Shown here: positions 7,504 to 14,828 of the stretch, piece after piece
Position numbering within the stretch: the first letter of the stretch is position 1
Layout of the letters: each line of letters starts with the position of its first letter
Assembly: GCA_947460565.1 (NCBI GenBank)
Contig: CANHJJ010000008.1
Coordinates: 1 to 19,756, forward strand
Origin: Bacteroidota bacterium
GTDB lineage: Bacteria; Bacteroidota; Bacteroidia; UKL13-3
Length of the DNA stretch: 19,756 nt
Reading direction: 5' to 3'
Translations under genes and position numbers: made by a program
Notes under the pieces: generated by a model
Databases searched by the model: none
What the model saw: the letters and a program-made list of their open reading frames with translations, nothing else
What the model was told of the DNA's origin: nothing

Positions 7504-8472
7504 ATGAACTTTAATCTATTACTAGAAAATTTAACAAATCCAGCATTATTATTTTTTGTACTTGGAATTATCGCAGTCTATTTAAAAAGTGATTTAGAAA
7601 TACCACCCAATTCATCCAAATTTATTTCACTCTATTTACTATTTTCAATTGGATTTAAAGGTGGGCAAGAGCTATCACACGAAACATTTACCAGTGAAAT
7701 TGCTTGGTCAATGCTACTCGGTATAGGTATTTCAGCTATCATTCCTCTCTATACCTTCTTTATTTTAAAACGAAAATTAAATGTATTTGATTCAGGTGCT
7801 ATTGCTGCAGCTTATGGCTCAGTAAGTGCAGTAACTTTTGTAACGGCCGCTTCTTATCTTGAATCGCAGCAATTAACACTTCATGGTCACATGGTGGCCA
7901 TTATGGCATTGATGGAATCACCTGCCATCATTATAGGGTTAGTATTAATATCCATATTTAATAAAGAGGATAACACAACCAATATAAGAATTCCAGCAGT
8001 CATCAAACATTCATTAACCAATGGCAGTGTATTATTGATTTTAGGAAGTCTAGTGATTGGCTTATGTGCCAATGCGAAACAAGCAGAAGGAATCAAACCT
8101 TTTACAAATGATTTGTTCAAAGGCTTTCTTGCTATTTTTCTTTTGGATATGGGTATTACAAGTGGCAGAAAATTAAAATCATTTTTTTCAAATGGATGGT
8201 TTCCATTTGCCTTTGCGATTTGTATTCCACTCATAAACGGATGTTTATTTGCTGCATTAAGCTCAATTGTTACATCAGATATAACCAATCGATTTGTGTT
8301 TGCTGTTTTAGCGGCTAGTGCATCTTACATAGCTGTTCCCGCAGCTATGAAAATAACAGTTCCTAAAGCTAACCCTGGTTTGTATCTACCTATGGCATTG
8401 GCGGTGACTTTCCCAATTAATATTACGATTGGAATGCCTCTTTACTTTCTTATTGTGCAGAGTGTAGGATAA
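7504..8472 (+). CDS. sbtA: Sodium-dependent bicarbonate transporter family permease
   Basis: A 322-residue inner-membrane protein with about ten hydrophobic helices in two inverted halves. Typical SbtA/DUF897 features are the N-terminal NLTNPALLFFVLGIIAVYLKSDL, the FSIGFKGGQEL stretch (residues 49-59), GSVSAVTFVTAASYL (102-116), FLLDMGITSGRKL in the second half and ASASYIAVPAAM near 270. In cyanobacteria SbtA takes up HCO3- with Na+. Here no carbon-fixation gene and no adjacent PII-like sbtB is visible, so the likely use is supply of bicarbonate to anaplerotic carboxylases. A linked CbbR-like regulator and ICDH suggest regulation by carbon state. A weak AAGGA lies just before the ATG. Confidence 0.87.
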   Translation: MNFNLLLENLTNPALLFFVLGIIAVYLKSDLEIPPNSSKFISLYLLFSIGFKGGQELSHETFTSEIAWSMLLGIGISAIIPLYTFFILKRKLNVFDSGAIAAAYGSVSAVTFVTAASYLESQQLTLHGHMVAIMALMESPAIIIGLVLISIFNKEDNTTNIRIPAVIKHSLTNGSVLLILGSLVIGLCANAKQAEGIKPFTNDLFKGFLAIFLLDMGITSGRKLKSFFSNGWFPFAFAICIPLINGCLFAALSSIVTSDITNRFVFAVLAASASYIAVPAAMKITVPKANPGLYLPMALAVTFPINITIGMPLYFLIVQSVG

Positions 8473-8706
8473 ATAAAACCATTAGCACTCGTTCGTGTAA
8501 TATAAATAAGTGTTCAGAAGATGAAAATTTGCTTACCCCAAAGGGGTAAAATATTTATAGCCGTGGGTGAAACCCACGGTAAAATAGCAAAAAGAAAAAC
8601 AGAACCCCGAAGGGGTTCAACATCAAAAAGTATGTTTTGAACAAGTATGGTGATAATACCAAAGGCAGGCAAAACATACAAAGATTTAAATATGATAAGA
8701 AATAGA

Positions 8707-8730
8707 GTTGCAGGCGCGGACGCCTGCAAC
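8707..8730. repeat. Palindrome, 10-bp stem
   Basis: GTTGCAGGCG, loop CGGA, CGCCTGCAAC. A near copy sits at 8877-8900 with loop AGGA, so the same REP-like unit occurs twice in this spacer. Confidence 0.75.
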
Positions 8731-8792
8731 GGCAAAACATGAGAACATAAAGCGTTTGAGGATAACACCAACCGCAAGCAAATAATAAACAT

Positions 8793-8824
8793 AAAAGACT
8801 TTCAGAAAATTCTGAAAGTCTTTT
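8793..8824. terminator. Bidirectional intrinsic terminator between sbtA and sdhB
   Basis: A perfect 15-bp stem: AAAAGACTTTCAGAA, two A, then its exact reverse complement ending in TTTT. A and T runs flank the stem in both directions, so it can stop transcripts from sbtA (plus) and from the sdh operon (minus). Confidence 0.8.
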
Positions 8825-8844
8825 GTAATATATAATTGTTTGCC

Positions 8845-8900
8845 GATGTTGTGCGTCCTCGCCAACATCATATATACTTGCAGGCGAGGACGCCTACAAG
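8845..8900. repeat. Pair of inverted REP-like units
   Basis: GATGTTG (8845-8851) and CAACATC (8863-8869) form one hairpin whose loop GCGTCCTCGCC (8853-8863) is the exact reverse complement of GGCGAGGACGC at 8883-8893 inside the next palindrome. Two head-to-head units, as in BIME-type arrays. Confidence 0.65.
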
Positions 8901-8909
8901 GGCGAATGC

Positions 8910-9668
8910 TTATTCAGCAAATAACTGTGCTGATAGGTATTCTCTGTTCATGCGAGCAATCACAGATAATGAAATTTCTTTAGGGCATTCAGCCGAACAA
9001 GCACCCGTGTTGGTACATGAACCAAAGCCTTCAGCATCCATTTGATTTACCATGGCTAATACACGCTGAGTTGCCTCTGGTTTACCTTGTGGTAACAAAG
9101 CAAACTGAGTTACTTTAGCACCCACAAACAACATAGCTGATGAGTTTTTACAAGCTGCCACACATGCACCACATCCGATACACGCTGCTGCTGCAAACGA
9201 TTCGTCAGCATCATTTTTTGGTATTGGTAAATTATTTGCGTCTTGCGCATTACCTGTATTTACAGATACAAATCCGCCTGCAGCTTGAATTCTATCGAAA
9301 GAACTTCTATCTACTGCTAAGTCTTTTATTACCGGGAATGCTGCTGATCTCCAAGGCTCAACTACGATGATATCTCCATCTTTGAAGCTACGCATATGCA
9401 ATTGGCAGGTAGTAACACCATTATTAGGACCATGCGGTCTTCCATTGATATACATACTACAAGAACCACAAATACCCTCACGACAATCGTGATCAAAAGC
9501 GATTGGCTCTTTACCTTCAACAATAAGGCGCTCGTTTACTACATCAAACATCTCTAAAAACGACATATCAGGACTGATGTTTTCAGCCTTATAGGTTTCA
9601 AATTTACCTTTGTCGTTGGTATTTTTTTGTCTCCACACTTTAAGTGTTAAGTTCATATTTCCGCTCAT
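8910..9668 (-). CDS. sdhB: Succinate dehydrogenase/fumarate reductase iron-sulfur subunit
   Basis: A 252-residue electron-transfer subunit between the SdhA flavin and the SdhC hemes/quinone. The [2Fe-2S] cluster cysteines are C62, C67, C70 and C88. The C-terminal ferredoxin domain holds the [4Fe-4S] cluster (CIGCGAC: C163, C166, C169, with C228) and the [3Fe-4S] cluster (C173, C218, C224). All cluster residues are present. It is the last gene of the sdhC-sdhA-sdhB order, separated from sdhA by a 545-base insert carrying a four-helix-bundle gene. The stop is 85 bases from the terminator at 8793-8824. Confidence 0.96.
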   Translation of the reverse strand: MSGNMNLTLKVWRQKNTNDKGKFETYKAENISPDMSFLEMFDVVNERLIVEGKEPIAFDHDCREGICGSCSMYINGRPHGPNNGVTTCQLHMRSFKDGDIIVVEPWRSAAFPVIKDLAVDRSSFDRIQAAGGFVSVNTGNAQDANNLPIPKNDADESFAAAACIGCGACVAACKNSSAMLFVGAKVTQFALLPQGKPEATQRVLAMVNQMDAEGFGSCTNTGACSAECPKEISLSVIARMNREYLSAQLFAE

Positions 9669-9674
9669 TTTTGT

Positions 9675-9699
9675 TCAGGATTTAGGAGCGAGGCAAAAG
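9675..9699. repeat. Left inverted flank of the four-helix-bundle insert
   Basis: Matches the reverse complement of 10186-10210 at 18 of 25 positions, sharing AGGAT, TAGGA and AGGCA in the same order and spacing. The paired ends could fold as a stem around the gene, as in 23S rRNA intervening sequences. Confidence 0.5.
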
Positions 9700-9732
9700 G
9701 CAAGAGTACCAAATGCTTCTCTCATTTTTTTA

Positions 9733-10113
9733 TTATTTATTATCTTTTTGTTCGTCACTTAATTTTTGAATTAATGAATTCAACATGCGTGACTCTTCTT
9801 CAATATTTCTTTTTAGCTCTACAACATCTTTATCAGAAACAAATTCCAACATCAAAGCAATTTCCATCGCTGTCTCAAGTTCTTGATTACTTGACCTAGC
9901 AATTCTGATAAAACTTCGATAGCTCAATCTACTGCTTCTGCCATAGCCTTCAGCAATATTAAGCGGAATTGAAGTAGCTGCTCTTCGAATTTGACTGGTC
10001 AAGCCAAAAATCTCTTCTTTAGGAAAATTAGAACTAATTGCATATACCAACTTCACAATCTCCATTCCCTTTTGCCATACCAAAAGGTCTTTAAAAGAAT
10101 TTATTTTATTCAT
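9733..10113 (-). CDS. Four-helix-bundle protein (23S rRNA intervening-sequence family)
   Basis: A 126-residue soluble protein of the S23/IVP four-helix-bundle family, structurally related to the Avd accessory protein of diversity-generating retroelements. Family landmarks are SFKDLLVWQKGMEIVKLVY at the N-terminus, FGLTSQIRRAATSIPLNIAEG (residues 36-56), then RSFIRIARSSNQELET (67-82) and a last charged helix. The family often occurs as lone genes dropped between or into other genes, including rRNA. The molecular role is unknown, probably nucleic-acid binding by a basic surface. Here it splits the sdhA-sdhB junction with the same orientation. No reverse transcriptase or variable repeat is nearby, so this is not a retroelement. 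Confidence 0.88.
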   Translation of the reverse strand: MNKINSFKDLLVWQKGMEIVKLVYAISSNFPKEEIFGLTSQIRRAATSIPLNIAEGYGRSSRLSYRSFIRIARSSNQELETAMEIALMLEFVSDKDVVELKRNIEEESRMLNSLIQKLSDEQKDNK

Positions 10114-10185
10114 ATTAGATAAGGATTTAGTTAAATAGCAAAAGTAAATAGTACCTTCATCATTTTCCTAATCTACATCAATTCT

Positions 10186-10210
10186 CTCCTGCCTAATTCC
10201 TATATCCTAA
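10186..10210. repeat. Right inverted flank of the four-helix-bundle insert
   Basis: Partner of 9675-9699 in inverted orientation, 18 of 25 positions. It ends four bases before the sdhA stop codon. Confidence 0.5.
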
Positions 10211-10213
10211 CTC

Positions 10214-12217
10214 CTACTTATAACTTCTTTGTGCTATTTTAATGTTTTCGTAAATCAAATCTTCTTTATGTAACTCCCAATTCCCTACTTCTTTCATTTC
10301 CCAAGCTGCTACATATTTGTAATTTTCATCATCCCTCATAGCTTCACCTTCTTCTGTTTGGAATTCTTCTCTAAAGTGACCTCCACAACTTTCATTTCTA
10401 TTTAAAGCATCTTTACACATCAACTCACCTAACTCAATAAAATCAGCAACACGATTTGCTTTTTCTAACTCTGGATTAAATTCGTTTGCCTCTCCTGGAA
10501 CGCGCACATCTTTCCAAAACTCTTCTCTAATTTTTTGTATTTCAGCAATAGCCCATTCTAATCCTTCTTTGTTACGAGCCATTCCGCATTTTTCCCACAT
10601 TATTTTACCTAAACGTTTGTGGAAATAATCTACAGATTTGGTACCTTTTATAGCAAAGAATTTATTGATTCTATCTTGAACTTCTTGCTCTGTTTTTGCA
10701 AATTCCTCCTTATCAGTTGGAATGGCTTTAGTTCCAATTTCTTTTGATAAATAAGCACCAATGGTGTATGGAATTACAAAGTATCCATCAGCCAAACCTT
10801 GCATCAATGCAGAGGCTCCTAAGCGGTTAGCACCATGATCTGAGAAATTAGCTTCACCTAAGGCATATAAACCTTCGATATTGGTCATTAAATTATAATC
10901 AACCCATAGTCCACCCATTGTGTAATGTACAGCAGGATAAATCATCATAGGAATTTCGTATGGATCTTCGCCCGTAATTTGTTTGTACATGTCAAACAAG
11001 TTACCATATTTTTCTTTCACCACTTCCTTACCAAACTCAGTTAACTGAGCCTCGGTAGGATTAGCAATACCTTTTAATGTAGCAACCTGTTTACCATATT
11101 TATATTTCATGTTGCTAGCGAAATCTAAATATACTGCTTCACCCGTTTTATTAACACCATAACCGGCATCACATCTTTCTTTGGATGCACGACTTGCCAC
11201 ATCACGTGGTACCAAGTTACCAAATGCAGGGTATCTTCTCTCTAAATAATAATCTCTATCCTCTTCTGGAATATCGCTTCCTTTTTTCTTACCTGCCCTT
11301 ATAGCTTCTACATCTTCTTTTTTCTTAGGAACCCAAATTCTTCCATCGTTGCGCAAACTTTCACTCATCAAGGTTAATTTTGATTGGTGGTCTCCTGAAA
11401 CGGGTATACATGTTGGGTGAATTTGTGTATAGCAAGGGTTAGCAAACATAGCACCGCGTTTGTGAGCTTTCCATGCTGCTGTTACGTTACTACCCATAGC
11501 ATTGGTTGATAAGTAAAACACGTTACCATAACCACCTGTACAAAGCAATACAGCATGACCAAAGTGACGCTCTAATTTACCTGTAACTAAGTCGCGGGCA
11601 ATGATACCACGGCATTTGCCATCTATATTTACGATATCTAACATCTCGTGGCGGGCATACATTTTCACATTACCCAAACCAATTTGACGATTTAATCCTG
11701 AATACGCTCCTAAAAGTAATTGTTGGCCTGTTTGACCTGCAGCATAAAAAGTACGTTGTACTTGCGTTCCACCAAAAGAACGGTTGCTCAACAATCCTCC
11801 GTATTCGCGAGCAAAAGGTACACCTTGAGCCACACATTGGTCGATGATGCTACCACTTACTTCAGCCAAACGATGAACGTTTCCTTCACGTGCTCTATAG
11901 TCACCACCTTTGATGGTATCATAAAACAAACGATATACTGAGTCACCATCGTTTTGGTAATTTTTAGCGGCATTGATACCACCTTGCGCAGCAATCGAGT
12001 GAGCTCGTCTGGCACTGTCTTGAAAACAAAATACTTTTACGCTATAACCCATCTCAGCTAAAGTAGCTGCAGCGGATGAGCCCGCTAAACCTGAACCAAC
12101 AACTATCACTTCTAAATGACGTTTATTAGCAGGGTTTACCAATGGAATAGTTGATTTATACTTAGTCCACTTTTGGTCTATTGGTCCTTCTGGAATTTTT
12201 GAATCTAATTTTGACAT
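10214..12217 (-). CDS. sdhA: Succinate dehydrogenase/fumarate reductase flavoprotein subunit
   Basis: A 667-residue catalytic subunit oxidising succinate to fumarate on the cytoplasmic face of the inner membrane. The Rossmann motif VVGSGLAGSSAAATLAEMG lies at residues 39-57. HSIAAQGGINAA (73-84) carries the His that binds FAD covalently. RGAMF and HPT mark the capping domain, and DHGANRLGASALMQG (about 470) supplies conserved active-site residues. Length and the long C-terminal part match the epsilon-proteobacterial/Bacteroidota type-B enzyme. Start is 19 bases after the sdhC stop. Whether it works as dehydrogenase or fumarate reductase cannot be read from the sequence. Confidence 0.96.
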   Translation of the reverse strand: MSKLDSKIPEGPIDQKWTKYKSTIPLVNPANKRHLEVIVVGSGLAGSSAAATLAEMGYSVKVFCFQDSARRAHSIAAQGGINAAKNYQNDGDSVYRLFYDTIKGGDYRAREGNVHRLAEVSGSIIDQCVAQGVPFAREYGGLLSNRSFGGTQVQRTFYAAGQTGQQLLLGAYSGLNRQIGLGNVKMYARHEMLDIVNIDGKCRGIIARDLVTGKLERHFGHAVLLCTGGYGNVFYLSTNAMGSNVTAAWKAHKRGAMFANPCYTQIHPTCIPVSGDHQSKLTLMSESLRNDGRIWVPKKKEDVEAIRAGKKKGSDIPEEDRDYYLERRYPAFGNLVPRDVASRASKERCDAGYGVNKTGEAVYLDFASNMKYKYGKQVATLKGIANPTEAQLTEFGKEVVKEKYGNLFDMYKQITGEDPYEIPMMIYPAVHYTMGGLWVDYNLMTNIEGLYALGEANFSDHGANRLGASALMQGLADGYFVIPYTIGAYLSKEIGTKAIPTDKEEFAKTEQEVQDRINKFFAIKGTKSVDYFHKRLGKIMWEKCGMARNKEGLEWAIAEIQKIREEFWKDVRVPGEANEFNPELEKANRVADFIELGELMCKDALNRNESCGGHFREEFQTEEGEAMRDDENYKYVAAWEMKEVGNWELHKEDLIYENIKIAQRSYK

Positions 12218-12236
12218 TGAATGTTAAATTTACTGA

Positions 12237-13016
12237 TTATTTAAACATGAAATAAAGTGGCATAGCCGCGAAACCTATTGGGATGATGATTCCAAAGAAC
12301 CAAACACCTATAAAATGGATAAGACCATTGTATTTCCTGTGGTTGATACCTAAGGTTTGAAAAGCAGATTTAAAACCATGCACTAAATGGAATGATACTG
12401 CTGCCATTGATAAAACATATAGAGCAACCAACCACCACTCTTCCTTAAACTCTAAGCTAACTTCTTTGTATAAGTCTTTAACGATTATAGTCCTCTCTCC
12501 CAAATACACCTCTTCTTTTAACTTTTCTTGCTGAAAATATTTTTCATCCATTTCTTCAACGTCAACAATACCCGTCATTAAATTTTCTGTATATCTTGTG
12601 TAGGGTACATGACCAAATTTATATTCATACCAGAAATTACTCATATGGACCACTACAAAAACCAGAATAATGGTTCCTAACAAACCCATGTTTCTGCTTG
12701 TCCAATGGCTATTGGCTTTTCCATCAACCATGGCATACTGCACAGGGCGTGCTTTCTTATTGCTAAATACCAACCAAATGCCTTTGAATGCATGGAATAG
12801 TATAGAGAAATACAATAAATAAGATACCGTTTTAATGAGGGGATTGGTGGTCATGAAAACTGCATATTTATTAAATGCAAGACCAGAATCCGCTTTGAAT
12901 AATTGTAGATTTCCTACCATGTGTATGATAAGAAATGAACATAAAAACAAACCCGTTAAGGCCATGATTAATTTCTGGCCGATGGATGAGTTAAACATTT
13001 TGGTAAACCAATTCAT
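12237..13016 (-). CDS. sdhC: Succinate dehydrogenase cytochrome b subunit (type B, di-heme)
   Basis: A 259-residue membrane anchor with five hydrophobic helices, centred near residues 25, 70, 120, 205 and 245. His32, His75, His124 and His210 lie in the first four and are the likely ligands of two b hemes; the one-subunit, two-heme anchor is the type-B arrangement. A long polar loop (about 130-190) separates helices three and four. First gene of the sdh operon; a 176-base spacer with no perfect -7 box precedes it. Confidence 0.92.
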   Translation of the reverse strand: MNWFTKMFNSSIGQKLIMALTGLFLCSFLIIHMVGNLQLFKADSGLAFNKYAVFMTTNPLIKTVSYLLYFSILFHAFKGIWLVFSNKKARPVQYAMVDGKANSHWTSRNMGLLGTIILVFVVVHMSNFWYEYKFGHVPYTRYTENLMTGIVDVEEMDEKYFQQEKLKEEVYLGERTIIVKDLYKEVSLEFKEEWWLVALYVLSMAAVSFHLVHGFKSAFQTLGINHRKYNGLIHFIGVWFFGIIIPIGFAAMPLYFMFK

Positions 13017-13192
13017 TGTGTTTTATATTAATTAAAATTTTTAAGCAGGGCGAATGTAAACGCTTGGGGCTAATTTATAAAAATGATTTAATTCACATGA
13101 AAGCTATTTAAAATCATTCTAAATAATTTAGAGCACTCATTCAATTTGATAAACCAAACAACAAAAGAAAAGTTTGTTGATGTTTGCTAGAA

Positions 13193-13816
13193 TTAATGCA
13201 TTCCCGCAAACTCGTATTTCTGACCCGATTTAATTTCCACATCTAGGATGTTTTCTTTAGGCGGGATAGGGCAGGTGTATTTGGCAGAATAGGCGCAATA
13301 AGGGTTGTAAGCCATATTAAAATCAATGATGGCCTTATTGCCTTCAGGAATGGTAATATCAATGTATCGGCCACCACCATAGGTTTCGTTGCCATTGGTT
13401 TTGTCTCCAAAAGGAATCAATATAAATTTTTCATAACCTGTTTTTTTATTTACTGCTTCAAGTAAGGTGAGTTTATAAGGCTTTTCGTTCAACTTAAATG
13501 TAGCATACCCATATACCCTGTAAGGTTTGGTTCTATCGTGCGAGTGAGGTAAATCAAAAATAGGGCTTTGGTCTAGCTTTTCAATTGTGGCTTCCACTTT
13601 GTAGTTTTCATCAATCTCAAAAAACTTAAGCCCAGTGAATTTATCAAACAAATGGCTATCAAGAGGGGTAATGCTTTTGTTAAAAAACTCTTCGTTCTGC
13701 TTCATGCGTTGTGAAGCAATTTCTTGGATGAATTGTTGATTGCCTCCGCAGGAAATCAGTATCGAAAATAGAATGAGATATATGTATTTCTTCATCATAA
13801 ATATTAATAATTTCAA
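13193..13816 (-). CDS. DUF1684 family lipoprotein
   Basis: A DUF1684 protein: the mature part shows GLKFFEIDENYKVEA, YRVYGYATFKL, GGGRYID and the strong C-terminal block FNMAYNPYCAY...CPIPPKENILDV (about residues 165-195). The signal peptide is a lipoprotein type, L-I-S-C. The annotated start gives six extra residues; starting at the second or third Met (about 13798 or 13795), MKKYIYLILFSILISC, is the more likely lipoprotein start. Enzymatic role unknown. It lies 176 bases upstream of sdhC on the same strand, possibly its own unit. Confidence 0.85.
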   Translation of the reverse strand: MKLLIFMMKKYIYLILFSILISCGGNQQFIQEIASQRMKQNEEFFNKSITPLDSHLFDKFTGLKFFEIDENYKVEATIEKLDQSPIFDLPHSHDRTKPYRVYGYATFKLNEKPYKLTLLEAVNKKTGYEKFILIPFGDKTNGNETYGGGRYIDITIPEGNKAIIDFNMAYNPYCAYSAKYTCPIPPKENILDVEIKSGQKYEFAGMH

Positions 13817-13825
13817 TTACATCCC

Positions 13826-13869
13826 ACTGCCCCCTTTCCCGATACATCGGGAGGGGAAGGCTGGGCAGT
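13826..13869. repeat. Long imperfect palindrome between Omp28 and DUF1684 genes
   Basis: Outer arms ACTGCCC/GGGCAGT, inner arms CCCGAT/ATCGGG around a two-base loop, with CCCC/GGGG between. It can fold into a 44-base hairpin and may attenuate transcription or be a REP-like unit. No T-run follows on the minus strand, so it is not a classic terminator. Confidence 0.6.
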
Positions 13870-13903
13870 AGCCCTTGAGGATTGGCAACAATTTTGAAAT
13901 AGG

Positions 13904-14824
13904 TTAAGGCTTGACACTTGCAGCTTTCACTTGTATCACATCTTTCTTAGTGGCATTGCCATGCACAAAAGCAATAACAGCAAGATTATCGGTATTCCAA
14001 TTTTTTAATTCATCAGCAGTCGGCTTATAAATAAAGCGTTTTCTAAACACGCGACCAGGTTCATACTTTGCTTTCAATAAATCGCCATACACACCTGTAA
14101 TTACTTTTCTTAACAAATTATCGTGTTCGTAATCTTCAATATAAATGGTATTACCATTGTCATTCTTCTCTTGGATATCAATGATTTTATTTTCAAGAAT
14201 AGCCACTGTTAATAGGTACTGTGAATCAGGCATTGATTGGGTAAAAACCAATCTAACATCCATAGTCAATTCATTGCTCGATGCATCATACTTGATGCTA
14301 AGCGTATCCATATTTACTGCAGAGCTAGTTTGCGCAAGCTCAGTAGTTGCATATCCAGACCATGATAAATCAGAGACTAAGCATTTGGTTTCACCACTAA
14401 ACAATTTGCGATTGATAGAACCAGTAGGCAAACTGTTACTTGAGCCTAAATAAGATAGCAAATCGTCCGCATCTTTGGTTCTGTAGTCTTGCTTGCTCAC
14501 ATGTGGTGGTTTGTTGATTGGCTCGGTAAGGGTTTTAAGTGTGGGATTCAAAGGATGATTGGCAATTGAAAACACTCTGCCCGAATAACTGCTCTTAAGT
14601 GCTTTTAGCGTCTCATGAGCCCTTGGGCAATTTACACAGCCAACACCAGTAAAATCCTCTATCAAAATATTTTTGGTTTCTGAAGCAGGAATGCTGTTTG
14701 TAATAAAAGTGGTATCAAGCACAGAGTTGGATGGCTTGTAATTAATCAATGGTGGCGTCTCTTCGCAGGCACTAAACAATACCAATAAAGTACTTATTGA
14801 AAAAAATATTCTTAGACTTTTCAT
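13904..14824 (-). CDS. Omp28-like thioredoxin-fold lipoprotein
   Basis: A 306-residue protein with lipobox L-F-S-A-C (Cys20). NILIEDFTGVGCVNCPRAHE (residues 52-70) is a thioredoxin-fold opening with a CxxC pair at C63/C66, as in the Omp28-related family of Bacteroidota. A later beta-rich half (about 180-300) is family-like. It may act in disulfide exchange at the outer membrane or simply bind partners there. It begins 4 bases after the DUF6029 stop, so the two are co-transcribed. This pairing recurs in Bacteroidota by my recollection. Confidence 0.85.
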   Translation of the reverse strand: MKSLRIFFSISTLLVLFSACEETPPLINYKPSNSVLDTTFITNSIPASETKNILIEDFTGVGCVNCPRAHETLKALKSSYSGRVFSIANHPLNPTLKTLTEPINKPPHVSKQDYRTKDADDLLSYLGSSNSLPTGSINRKLFSGETKCLVSDLSWSGYATTELAQTSSAVNMDTLSIKYDASSNELTMDVRLVFTQSMPDSQYLLTVAILENKIIDIQEKNDNGNTIYIEDYEHDNLLRKVITGVYGDLLKAKYEPGRVFRKRFIYKPTADELKNWNTDNLAVIAFVHGNATKKDVIQVKAASVKP

Positions 14825-14828
14825 ATAA

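Larger units (their letters stand above)
8473..8909. repeat. Gene-free spacer with REP-like palindrome cluster
   Basis: No supported gene in this 437-base spacer. It contains palindromes at 8533-8549 (CCCCAAAGGGG core), 8561-8579 (CCGTGGGT/ACCCACGG), 8602-8618 (GAACCCC/GGGGTTC), 8707-8730 (GTTGCAGGCG/CGCCTGCAAC), 8845-8869 and 8877-8900 (GCAGGCG/CGCC). Phrases of this kind are common in Bacteroidota spacers. Two diverged copies of GATAAnACCAA...GCAnGCAAA occur near 8651 and 8761. The short frames here are broken shadows. Confidence 0.75.

Noticed and set aside
7887..8288. 133-codon minus-strand frame inside sbtA
   Set aside because: Overlaps the clearly conserved sbtA frame; no promoter or start signal of its own.
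8473..8909. CRISPR array or short genes in the sbtA-sdhB spacer
   Set aside because: The repeats are palindromes of different kinds without regular spacing, and the short frames there follow the repeats and encode nothing protein-like.
9733..10113. Avd-like protein of a diversity-generating retroelement
   Set aside because: The fold family is shared, but no reverse transcriptase, template repeat or variable repeat is present in the window.
11720..11941. Plus-strand frame within sdhA
   Set aside because: It lies wholly inside the well-conserved sdhA coding sequence in the opposite strand and looks like a shadow.
13100..13192. Terminator after the DUF1684 gene
   Set aside because: Short arms such as TCTAAAT/ATTTAGA are present but the stem is too weak and lacks a suitable T-run.
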